Assembly (NCBI GenBank): GCA_964460935.1
Contig: CAYWSM010000412.1
Coordinates: 1-19,208, forward strand
DNA from: DATMXP01 sp964460935
Lineage (GTDB): Bacteria > Acidobacteriota > Terriglobia > Terriglobales > Acidobacteriaceae
Length of the DNA: 19,208 nucleotides
Direction: 5' to 3'
The translations under genes were made by a program, and so were the position numbers. Positions within the stretch are counted from its first letter, which is position 1, and each line of letters begins with the position of its first letter. Under the pieces are notes generated by a model. That model searched no databases, had not been told where the DNA came from, and saw only the letters and a program-made list of their open reading frames with translations. Positions 13,510 through 19,208 of the stretch are shown here, one piece after another.

Positions 13510-14226
13510 CTACCGCGATGCACGACGACGCACCAGGCCGGCAAGGCCCAGAAGTCCCGTGCCAAGCAACATCATGCTGGAGGGTTCCGGCGTGCCCACA
13601 TTGTTGTTTCCAATCACGCCGCCGGAGAAAGCCGGGAATACGCCAAAATCATCCGCATTCTCGTAGTTCGCTCCGAAAAACGCCGAGTTAAAGAACTCTT
13701 GATCCGGAGTGTAGGTACCGACGCCGTTCAACCCAAAGGTGTTGCTTTGGAAGGAACGATCACCGTTCAGATCGATCGGGACTACGATGAACCAGTACTG
13801 TCCCGAGCTAAGATTCACGTTCAACCCGCTGACCAGGTTGTTGAATTCCGTGAAGCCGAATGCACCGCGACCGGTGGCAGTCACGGTATCGGCGCCGGTT
13901 CCTGACGCGATAAGCGTTCCGCCGTTGCCGCCTGACATGCCCGACCGGATCTCCCAGTAGGCTGTACTTGGATTGAGATCCATCAGGTCATTGCTGAACA
14001 GACCCGTAACAGTCCAATTCTGGCCGGTCGGAACGAAGAAGTTCTGGTACGTGGCGGCACCGTAAGGATTGCCGTTGACGACCGAATCTTGTTCGTTCGC
14101 TAAGCCATTAACGTTGGGGTTATTTGGATCGAGATCCCCCGAATAGAAGAGGGTCGTCGCAGCACTTGCCAGACCGCTCAAAAAGAGGCTGGCTACAAGC
14201 ACAGTTAACAGAAGGGTTCGCCTCAT
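13510..14226 (-). CDS. PEP-CTERM sorting domain protein (second copy, different body)
   Basis: The ATG at 14226 follows GAGGAG closely and opens a signal peptide (MRRTLLLTVLVASLFLSGLA, cut near SA-A). The 238-residue product has a beta-rich body, including FFVPTGQNWTVTGLFSNDL and LSSGQYWFIVVPIDLNG. It ends with G-T-PEP-S-S (PEP 213-215), a hydrophobic helix MMLLGTGLLGLAGLV and RRRASR. The product is exported and recognised by an exosortase encoded elsewhere. Body and tail share style with the protein at 2739 (the 'SxGxxYWF/YFLVI' strand), so both probably belong to the same choice-of-anchor-like family. A terminator follows. A longer frame to 14301 lacks a ribosome-binding site. Confidence 0.9.
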   Translation of the reverse strand: MRRTLLLTVLVASLFLSGLASAATTLFYSGDLDPNNPNVNGLANEQDSVVNGNPYGAATYQNFFVPTGQNWTVTGLFSNDLMDLNPSTAYWEIRSGMSGGNGGTLIASGTGADTVTATGRGAFGFTEFNNLVSGLNVNLSSGQYWFIVVPIDLNGDRSFQSNTFGLNGVGTYTPDQEFFNSAFFGANYENADDFGVFPAFSGGVIGNNNVGTPEPSSMMLLGTGLLGLAGLVRRRASR

Positions 14227-14314
14227 TGGTTTCTCCTCGCAGAAATGTGTGGGTTTCCTGAGCGCACGGATGCGCCCGATTACTGAAGACCCGGTTTGCA
14301 ACTGAGATCCCTAA

Positions 14315-14330
14315 GGGCCGGGAGGGAGGG
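14315..14330 (+). other. G-quadruplex-type motif
   Basis: GGGCCGGGAGGGAGGG fits four GGG runs with loops of 2, 1 and 1 bases. It lies about 90 bases upstream of the PEP-CTERM start at 14226, on the strand opposite to that gene, in the 197-bp gap after the membrane-protein gene at 14424. Short loops favour a stable quadruplex in vitro; a role in the cell is unproven. Confidence 0.45.
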
Positions 14331-14423
14331 ACAGGTATGGTAGGTCGGTTTTCAGGGACGAGTCAATGGGCCAACTGACCTGTATCGGACTATCTTTCGA
14401 TACTTCGGATGCGTCCAGAAACG

Positions 14424-14852
14424 TCAGGGAGCCTTCTGATCCGGGCGAAATTCGTGCTCCGATATCCCTCCCAGTCGCTGTGTGATGCGCCGAAGCGAAT
14501 CCGACATCTCGTCGATAGCCGCCTGGGCTATTGGGGCGGTGTCCGCATCGCATTGCTGCGCCGCATATGCCAAGATCTGCATGGCGTTACGCATCTTGTG
14601 ATTTAGTTCCTCAAGAGCGTCATGCTGGCGCTTGGTAAAACAGAGCAGGAGGTACACAGCGGTTGAGGCGATGGTTGTTGCACCGATGATTGAAATCAAT
14701 ACCGTCCAGAGTGGGGGCATGGGGTTTTGGCCAATAACCCACCGGAAAAGCCAGTCCAAAAAGAAGCTAACTCCGAAGTACAGCACCGCGAACCGGATAG
14801 TCCCCTGCACGGGGTTCTGCCGCAGAATCCCAGAATTGAGCAGCTTTTTCAT
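14424..14852 (-). CDS. Two-TM membrane protein with a histidine-kinase DHp-like helix, no ATPase domain
   Basis: I prefer the ATG at 14852 (MKKLLNSGIL, 142 residues). The longer frame to 14936 would begin inside the terminator of the gene upstream, though neither start has a good Shine-Dalgarno sequence. Hydrophobic helices lie at about 20-40 and 48-71. A cytoplasmic helix follows with DALEELNHKMRNAMQILAYA, His85 in an H-x-x-R-N-x-[ML]-x-x-[IL] setting like the phospho-acceptor (HisKA_2-type) helix of sensor kinases. A second helix EMSDSLRRITQRLG would complete the hairpin. The product then ends with no HATPase_c domain. It may be a partner or decoy of a kinase, or only a coiled coil. No response regulator is adjacent. 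Confidence 0.68.
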   Translation of the reverse strand: MKKLLNSGILRQNPVQGTIRFAVLYFGVSFFLDWLFRWVIGQNPMPPLWTVLISIIGATTIASTAVYLLLCFTKRQHDALEELNHKMRNAMQILAYAAQQCDADTAPIAQAAIDEMSDSLRRITQRLGGISEHEFRPDQKAP

Positions 14853-14911
14853 GAACGAAAGTTGTTCCAGAATAGCCGAGAGAAGGGGGTTTGCAAGCCT
14901 AAAACTGGCGC

Positions 14912-14949
14912 TAGGCAAAACAAAAGGGCACGTCAAACGGGCGTGCCCC
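14912..14949 (-). terminator. Rho-independent terminator after the small zinc-ribbon gene
   Basis: On the minus strand GGGCACG/CGTGCCC arms (plus coordinates 14942-14948 and 14926-14932) form a 7-bp GC stem with a short loop, followed by TTTTGTTTTG. It lies about 27 bases after the stop codon at 14976, so it separates that gene from the membrane protein at 14852. Confidence 0.82.
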
Positions 14950-14975
14950 AGAGCTTACCAGATAGGATTCTTACC

Positions 14976-15155
14976 TTACAGTTTCTCGTAGAATTCGCAG
15001 GCCGAGCACGAAATATACATGCCACCCGGCACGTTGCGTTCGGCATCCTTCACCCGCTTCACAATGCGAGTGGGCTTGCCGCACTTCGGGCAGTCGGTGG
15101 ACTTCGAGGTGTCCATCACCTTCTTGCGGTCGGCTGTTTTTGCGATCTTTGCCAT
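14976..15155 (-). CDS. Small zinc-ribbon protein
   Basis: The ATG at 15155 has AGGAG seven bases upstream; an upstream in-frame start lies before this site and is disfavoured. The 59-residue product is basic at the N-terminus (MAKIAKTADRKKV). It has two Cys pairs, DCPKCGKPTRI and ISCSACEF, with the spacing of topoisomerase-I C-terminal or rubredoxin-like zinc ribbons. It likely binds nucleic acid or a protein partner, but that is inference. The gene stands alone with its own terminator. Confidence 0.8.
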   Translation of the reverse strand: MAKIAKTADRKKVMDTSKSTDCPKCGKPTRIVKRVKDAERNVPGGMYISCSACEFYEKL

Positions 15156-15291
15156 GTCAATCTCCTGACAGTCGTCTCCACGCACCTATGCAGCGGAGAT
15201 TCTCAAAATTTCGGGAGTAAACGAACGGAATGAGTACTCTACTCGCCTCTACCGATTTTACATGAAGCAGAGCGAGGCGTCAGCCTCAGCT

Positions 15292-16383
15292 CTATTTCAG
15301 CCTCAGCGCATCCAGGACCAACTTTGTGATTTGCCGGTTAATCTGCGCCGCGTCCTGCTTTTCCATGTTGATCATCACAGCCGAGGCATAGTCACGCGAT
15401 GGCATGGCAAGCAGCGAAGTGCTGGTTCCCTGCTGGCCGCCCGTATGAGCGAAAATGCGAATACCGTCGAGATCGGCGATTCCCCAACCGAGGCCGTAGT
15501 AGGTTTCCTTGCCGTCGGTTGTCTTCTGTGAGGTCCACATCATTTGAACGGTTTTCGGCTTCAATAGCCGATTTTCCATGACAGCATCGGCAAAACGAAC
15601 CAGGTCTTCGGAACTGGAAACGAATCCCCCGCCGGGAACCTTGTAGCTCGAATCCATCAGTCCTGCATTGCGTACCGTACCGTCGTCTTCTTTTTCGTAC
15701 CCACTGGCGCGATGCGGGATGATGGAGAAATCGTCGACGAAGGTGTGCGTCATCCCTGCCGGTTTGAAAACGTGCTGCTGCATGTAGTCGCCAAACTTCT
15801 GCCCCGATGCCCCCTCGATCACACAGCCAATCACGGTGTATCCGTAGGTGCTGTAGTTGAATTTTTCACCCGGCGGGGAGATTAGCGGATCATGCTCGAA
15901 GATGATCATTCCCTCCGCCGTCGAGTGGTAATGGAGGGTGCTGTCCATCTCCTTGCCTTCGTAGTGACGGATTCCCGCCAAGTGCCCCAGCAGTTCTCGC
16001 GTGGTGATCGGATATTTCTTCACAGGAAACTGTGAACAGTACCTTTGCACCGGCGCGTCGAGGTCGAGTTTCCCTGCTTCCGCCAACTCCAGCGCGCCGA
16101 CGGCCGTCATCGGCTTTGCGATTGAGCCAGTACGAATGAGCGTATCAGGCGTAGCGATCAGATTGTTTTCGAGGTCGGCAAACCCATAGGCCTTCCGAAA
16201 AATGACGTGGCCCTTCAGCTCAATCGATACCGAAACCGCCGGTAGATTGTGCTCCGCCCGAGCCTTCTCGACCAACCGGTCGATTTCCGCAATCGTGGCC
16301 GGCAACAGCGTGTTTTGAGATGATGACGCTACCGAACTCGCGAGGACTAATAAGATCGCGAGGACAACGACGACGTGACGCAT
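15292..16383 (-). CDS. Secreted class C beta-lactamase-like serine hydrolase
   Basis: The 363-residue product has a signal peptide (MRHVVVVLAILLVLASSVAS) and a beta-lactamase/AmpC-fold (PBP4*, esterase EstB-like) domain. The nucleophile motif S-x-x-K is Ser87-Ile-Ala-Lys90 (TGSIAK). The second motif is Y-S-T at 177-179 (FNYSTYGYTVIG), and the H-x-G motif is His313-Thr-Gly-Gly (IFAHTGGQQG). Members include D,D-peptidases, esterases and amidases as well as true AmpC enzymes. The family's usual KTG is replaced by HTG here, which points away from a classical AmpC beta-lactamase. The substrate is unknown and antibiotic resistance should not be assumed. It acts in the periplasm or outside the cell. 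Only a weak GGGGA precedes the ATG. Confidence 0.9.
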   Translation of the reverse strand: MRHVVVVLAILLVLASSVASSSQNTLLPATIAEIDRLVEKARAEHNLPAVSVSIELKGHVIFRKAYGFADLENNLIATPDTLIRTGSIAKPMTAVGALELAEAGKLDLDAPVQRYCSQFPVKKYPITTRELLGHLAGIRHYEGKEMDSTLHYHSTAEGMIIFEHDPLISPPGEKFNYSTYGYTVIGCVIEGASGQKFGDYMQQHVFKPAGMTHTFVDDFSIIPHRASGYEKEDDGTVRNAGLMDSSYKVPGGGFVSSSEDLVRFADAVMENRLLKPKTVQMMWTSQKTTDGKETYYGLGWGIADLDGIRIFAHTGGQQGTSTSLLAMPSRDYASAVMINMEKQDAAQINRQITKLVLDALRLK

Positions 16384-16462
16384 TGCAATTCCCCAAGCAA
16401 CGAACGCGCTAGTTTCAACGTTTCTGCGCGTGAACGCAATATTGCCAAAGGTGCTGACCCTT

Positions 16463-16569
16463 TCAGATTGGGAATTTCACGTAGTCACTCGGATTCTTCA
16501 TCTTCGGCTTGAGCAGGAAGCACTGTTCCTGGCATTCCCGACAGGTTCCGCCAAGACGGAACGCAACGC
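16463..16569 (-). other. Possible short coding remnant downstream of ybaK
   Basis: The minus-strand frame just after the ybaK stop reads FRLGGTCRECQEQCFLL and then KPKMKNPSDYVKFPI to a stop at 16465-16463. Its composition looks protein-like, with two Cys pairs. No ATG, GTG or TTG starts this frame after ybaK; upstream it is a shadow of ybaK. It could be the end of a gene whose start was lost, a frameshifted extension, or chance. Confidence 0.25.
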
Positions 16570-17067
16570 CTAAGAAACTCGCTGTGCGATCTCCGCTGTC
16601 GTCGCCTCTACCGCCCGGATGTAGTCCTGCGGATTCAGCAGAATCTGTGTTCCGCGCACTCCCGCCGATACGGAGATCACGTCCTGTTTTTCGACGCTCG
16701 AATCGATTACCACCGGGTACGTCTTTTTGCATGCCAGCGCCGTCACACCACCTCGGATATATCCCGTCAGCGGCTGCACTTCCTTCAGCGGCACCATGTG
16801 CATCTTGCGGTCTCCAGTCGCCTGCGCCAGAGCTTTGAAGTTGACCTCAGTGTTTGCCGGGATCACGGCAAAGCATAGACCATTCACGTCGCCGCGGATT
16901 AGCAGTGTCTTGAAGACTTTCTCATACGGCAGACCGATCTTGTCCGCCACCAACTCCGCCTCGAGATGTTCGGGATCCACTTCGTAGTCACGCAGCTCGT
17001 ACTTGATTCCCAATCGATCGAGCTGTCGCGCAGCATTCGTTTTCACCGATTCAGTATGAAGGAGCAT
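16570..17067 (-). CDS. ybaK: Cys-tRNA(Pro)/Cys-tRNA(Cys) deacylase
   Basis: YbaK hydrolyses cysteine wrongly attached to tRNA(Pro) by prolyl-tRNA synthetase, a trans-editing step in the cytoplasm. The 165-residue length fits the family. Typical segments are TNAARQLDRLGIKYELRDYE, the catalytic-Lys region YEKVFKTLLIRG, FAVIPANTEVNFKALA, and the C-terminal GGVTALACKKTYPVVIDSS with ISVSAGVRGTQILLNPQDYI. The ATG at 17067 has no strong Shine-Dalgarno sequence but gives the family's normal N-terminus. The gene is flanked by 69 bp towards the VWFA gene and 186 bp towards the serine hydrolase, all on the minus strand. Confidence 0.93.
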   Translation of the reverse strand: MLLHTESVKTNAARQLDRLGIKYELRDYEVDPEHLEAELVADKIGLPYEKVFKTLLIRGDVNGLCFAVIPANTEVNFKALAQATGDRKMHMVPLKEVQPLTGYIRGGVTALACKKTYPVVIDSSVEKQDVISVSAGVRGTQILLNPQDYIRAVEATTAEIAQRVS

Positions 17068-17136
17068 AAGCGAACTGAAAAGGTGGGATGCTGCTTAACT
17101 ATCCACTCAAAATAGGTTGAGCTGTACCTGACAGTT

Positions 17137-18078
17137 TCAGAACGAATCTTTTGCCGTGTAGTACCCCGTACGATGGCGCGCCACTGGAGGCCCGTTCGGC
17201 ACGGTCGCCGTCACATCCACTTTGATCTGCCGAAAGTCTCCATCGGCAATCCTTCGGCTCGGGTAATACGCAAGCAGATATTGCGTCCGCAGTTCCTCAG
17301 AAATCTGTTCGAAAGCCTTGTCCAGTTGCGACAATCCGCTGGCGTAATAGTGCTTTCCACCGGTATCGCGCGACATTTGGATCAGCGCATGCTCGCCGCC
17401 CAGGTCGCGTCCCGCGTCCGCCTCGATCGGCGTCACGATCAGGCTGTACACCAGCGCCTCCGACTCCTGTGCCGCACGCAATGCTTGCTGGTAATTGGTC
17501 TGGCTCACGGTGTCGCCACCATCTGTGATCACCACCAGCACCTTGCGTCCCTCGCGTTTTGCCAAGGCTTGGGACCCCAGGTAAACAGCGTCATAGAGTG
17601 CCGTTGCCGCTCCGTTATGGACGCGGGCCAATCCATTGTCGATCGTATTCAGGTTCGACGTGAACTTGGTCATCTGGTCAACGGTCTCGCTGAACTCGAA
17701 CAGCGCCAGCGCATCCTGTGGACGCACAATCGAATGCACAAATTTCTTTGCCGATTGCACTTCCAGAGCCAGATCCTTTTTCGTGCTCAGGCTGACATCA
17801 ACGGCGAGCACGATCGAGAGCGGAAGTTCCGACTCGCGGCTGAAGACTGAGATCGTCTGCGGAATGCCATCTTCGGAGAGCTTGAAGTTGTCCTTTTGCA
17901 GTCCGCCAACCGGTGAGCCCTGCTGGTCCAACACTGTGACAAACACGTTCACCAGCTTAACGTTAACTTTATAGGTAGGGACTTGGTCCTGCTTGTTCGC
18001 GGACTCCTGCGCCGCGGCGGCGCCAGCTAGCGCTAAGCACCCAACCACGATTGCTAATGTTCGGAGAAATTTGATCAC
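17137..18078 (-). CDS. Secreted VWFA-domain protein (acidobacterial type)
   Basis: The GTG start at 18078 overlaps the stop of the MoaD-MoaE gene by four bases, so translation is probably coupled. The 313-residue product has a signal peptide (FLRTLAIVVGCLALAGAAAA). Next is a short beta domain, VNVKLVNVFVTVLDQQGSPV with LQKDNFKLSEDG, found in front of VWFA domains in acidobacteria. The von Willebrand A domain has a complete MIDAS metal site: D94-V-S96-L-S98, Thr159 (NGAATALYDA) and Asp186 (VITDGGDT). It ends QYLLAYYPSRR ... GYYTAKDSF. VWFA domains bind protein partners through a divalent metal; the partner is unknown. The link to molybdopterin synthesis is probably only positional. Confidence 0.9.
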   Translation of the reverse strand: MIKFLRTLAIVVGCLALAGAAAAQESANKQDQVPTYKVNVKLVNVFVTVLDQQGSPVGGLQKDNFKLSEDGIPQTISVFSRESELPLSIVLAVDVSLSTKKDLALEVQSAKKFVHSIVRPQDALALFEFSETVDQMTKFTSNLNTIDNGLARVHNGAATALYDAVYLGSQALAKREGRKVLVVITDGGDTVSQTNYQQALRAAQESEALVYSLIVTPIEADAGRDLGGEHALIQMSRDTGGKHYYASGLSQLDKAFEQISEELRTQYLLAYYPSRRIADGDFRQIKVDVTATVPNGPPVARHRTGYYTAKDSF

Positions 18079-18806
18079 TTCGATGTGGCCTGCGTGTTCG
18101 TCAATGCGGGATTGCGTACTTCCGGTGGAAACGGCTCACCATCGGCCCAAACTGCTCCATCCACGAAGAACTCTTTCTTCCAGACCGGGACCGTTTTCTT
18201 TAATGTGTCGATCAGGTACCGGCAAGCATCGAAGGCGGGCGCGCGATGCGCCGAACTGACGATGATCAGCACACTCGTCTCGCCGATCTCCATCCTCCCC
18301 AGCCGGTGCACGATGCGCGCGTCGTCGATGGCGAACTTGCTCTTAGCCTCCGAAACCAGTTCGTCCATCTGCTTGATCGCCATGCCTTCGTATGCGTCGT
18401 ACTCCAGATACTGCGTGCGACGGCCACGGCTGTGGTTGCGCACAATCCCTTCGAACACCACTATGGCGCCGTCTTCCGGCTTCTTCAACACTTCCACAAA
18501 CCCCGCAACATCAATCTTGTTGCGAACAATCGTGCAGTATTGGCCGGAAAGCGGGCGATCCGCCCCTCCACTCACTGGAGGCAGCAGCGCCACCTCGTCA
18601 TGCTCGTGCAAAAGGAGGTCGTGGGTGGCGTATTCCTGGTTCACCGACAAAGCAATCGAAGGAAGTAGCTGGTTCAGCGCGGGATTCTCAAGCAGATACC
18701 GATCCAATAATTGGCTCAGCGGCGCACCATCGGGCAGCGTCACGGTCTCACCCGATCGCCCCAAAAGATCGCGAAGTGTGCCGAAAAAGAGAACCCGCAC
18801 CTGCAT
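18075..18806 (-). CDS. moaDE: Molybdopterin synthase fusion: MoaD (small) plus MoaE (large) subunits
   Basis: Molybdopterin synthase inserts two sulfurs into precursor Z (cPMP) to make molybdopterin. Residues 1-81 are a ubiquitin-like MoaD (MQVRVLFFGTLRDLLGRSGE ... HDEVALLPPVSGG) ending in the Gly80-Gly81 that normally carries the thiocarboxylate. Residues ~88-235 are MoaE (FEGIVRNHSRGRRTQYLEYD, VHRLGRMEIGETSVLIIVSS). The MoaE catalytic lysines fit Lys203/204 and Lys210/211 in LKKTVPVWKKEFF. Fusion proteins of this kind are known, for example M. tuberculosis MoaX. The joint A-D-R-P-L directly after Gly-Gly implies cleavage there. No ribosome-binding site is seen; TATCCT lies seven bases before the ATG. 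No other moa gene is in the window. Confidence 0.93.
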   Translation of the reverse strand: MQVRVLFFGTLRDLLGRSGETVTLPDGAPLSQLLDRYLLENPALNQLLPSIALSVNQEYATHDLLLHEHDEVALLPPVSGGADRPLSGQYCTIVRNKIDVAGFVEVLKKPEDGAIVVFEGIVRNHSRGRRTQYLEYDAYEGMAIKQMDELVSEAKSKFAIDDARIVHRLGRMEIGETSVLIIVSSAHRAPAFDACRYLIDTLKKTVPVWKKEFFVDGAVWADGEPFPPEVRNPALTNTQATSK

Positions 18807-18813
18807 GGAATTA

Positions 18814-18819
18814 AGGATA
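18814..18819 (-). promoter_or_regulatory. Possible -10 hexamer of moaDE
   Basis: TATCCT on the minus strand ends seven bases before the moaDE ATG, which has no Shine-Dalgarno sequence. The gap to the divergent trmO start is only about 40 bp, so both promoters would overlap. Four of six consensus matches. Confidence 0.28.
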
Positions 18820-18834
18820 CAGGATCGCCCGCTT

Positions 18835-18840
18835 TAGAAT
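18835..18840 (+). promoter_or_regulatory. Possible -10 hexamer of trmO
   Basis: TAGAAT (five of six matches to TATAAT) ends six bases before the GTG at 18847, and no Shine-Dalgarno sequence exists. A weak -35-like TTAAGG lies 18 bases upstream at 18811. This suggests a leaderless transcript divergent from moaDE. Confidence 0.35.
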
Positions 18841-18846
18841 ATTGTG

Positions 18847-19208
18847 GTGAACCCGCTCGACTTCATCCTTCGTCCCATCGGCTTGATTCAATCCACGATC
18901 AAGGAACGCAATCAGGCTCCGAAGCAAGCATCCGAGGGCGCCCCCGACGTCTGGTTGGAAGTAGACGACTCGGTTGCACCGGCCCTCGACGGACTTGCAG
19001 TCGGTGACGAGCTGATCATCATCACTTGGCTTCACCGCGCCAACCGCGACACTCTCAAAGTCCACCCACGCTCCGCCCCCCAGCGTCGCCTCACCGGCGT
19101 GTTCGCAACGCGGTCACCCGACCGCCCCAATCCGCTAGGACTCCACAACGTCACATTGAAAGAAATAGCGCCAGGCAAGTTGCGAATCGGTCCGATGGAA
19201 GCGATCGA
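18847..19208 (+). CDS. trmO: TrmO/TsaA-type tRNA (t6A37) N6-methyltransferase, cut by right edge
   Basis: TrmO uses S-adenosylmethionine to methylate N6-threonylcarbamoyladenosine at position 37 of tRNA(Thr) in E. coli. From GTG 18847 the open frame reads MNPLDFILRPIGLIQSTIKE and continues in frame to the window end without a stop, about 120 residues. Characteristic parts are FILRPIGLIQST at the start, ELIIITWLHRANRDTLKVHP, and the signature GVFATRSPDRPNPLGLHNV. The GTG at 18844, one codon upstream, is an alternative start. The C-terminal part of this family's beta-barrel lies beyond the window. It diverges from moaDE. Confidence 0.9.
   Translation, partial: MNPLDFILRPIGLIQSTIKERNQAPKQASEGAPDVWLEVDDSVAPALDGLAVGDELIIITWLHRANRDTLKVHPRSAPQRRLTGVFATRSPDRPNPLGLHNVTLKEIAPGKLRIGPMEAI

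Noticed and set aside
15292..16383. Reading the serine hydrolase as an antibiotic-resistance beta-lactamase
   Set aside because: HTG replaces KTG and the closest pattern is the broad PBP4*/esterase group, so resistance cannot be claimed.
17173..17850. Plus-strand frame of 225 residues
   Set aside because: Antisense shadow of the VWFA gene, His/Arg-rich with no family resemblance.

Overview
The window looks like chromosomal DNA of an Acidobacteriota member (Terriglobia / 'Koribacter'-like). Grounds: moderately high GC, two PEP-CTERM exosortase-substrate proteins, a secreted VWFA protein of the type frequent in acidobacteria, several secreted TPR proteins and a DUF5666 protein. No rRNA, tRNA, CRISPR array or phage gene cluster is visible. 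The taxonomic call is inference from gene content only.

Left edge (1-2100). The window opens in the 5' end of an IS481-type transposase gene running off the left edge, with two tandem terminal-repeat copies in front of it. An alpha/beta hydrolase follows. Next comes about 0.9 kb without an intact gene: a decayed REP-associated tyrosine transposase (RAYT) pseudogene inside a field of GC-rich REP-type palindromes, flanked by two ~167-bp direct copies of a REP doublet.

Middle (2100-8700). This holds a zinc-ribbon/PspC membrane protein, a PEP-CTERM protein with its own terminator, a secreted TPR protein, a small helix-turn-helix protein, a zinc-ribbon two-TM protein with a clear terminator, a secreted DUF5666 protein, and a 575-residue exported TPR protein built from three long homologous modules plus a Pro/Gln-rich tail.

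Right half (8700-19208). On the minus strand a HerA-like ATPase is followed by a Phd-type antitoxin, a broken VapC toxin and thiD. A hairpin-rich intergenic region separates this run from rlpA and pyrF on the plus strand. Then, on the minus strand, come a second PEP-CTERM protein, a membrane protein with a histidine-kinase-like helix but no ATPase domain, a small zinc-ribbon protein, a class C beta-lactamase-like serine hydrolase, the Cys-tRNA(Pro) deacylase ybaK, a VWFA protein and a MoaD-MoaE fusion. A divergent trmO/tsaA gene is cut by the right edge.

Most genes are single-copy housekeeping or cell-envelope genes in short transcription units. The dynamic parts are the IS481 end, the RAYT/REP island and the antitoxin/VapC pair. 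I found no convincing new multi-gene defence or biosynthetic system. The points most worth a second look are the RAYT/REP island, the deletion-frameshifted VapC, the internal Gly-Gly of the MoaD-MoaE fusion, the three-module TPR protein, the structured region upstream of rlpA, and a set of apparently leaderless genes.
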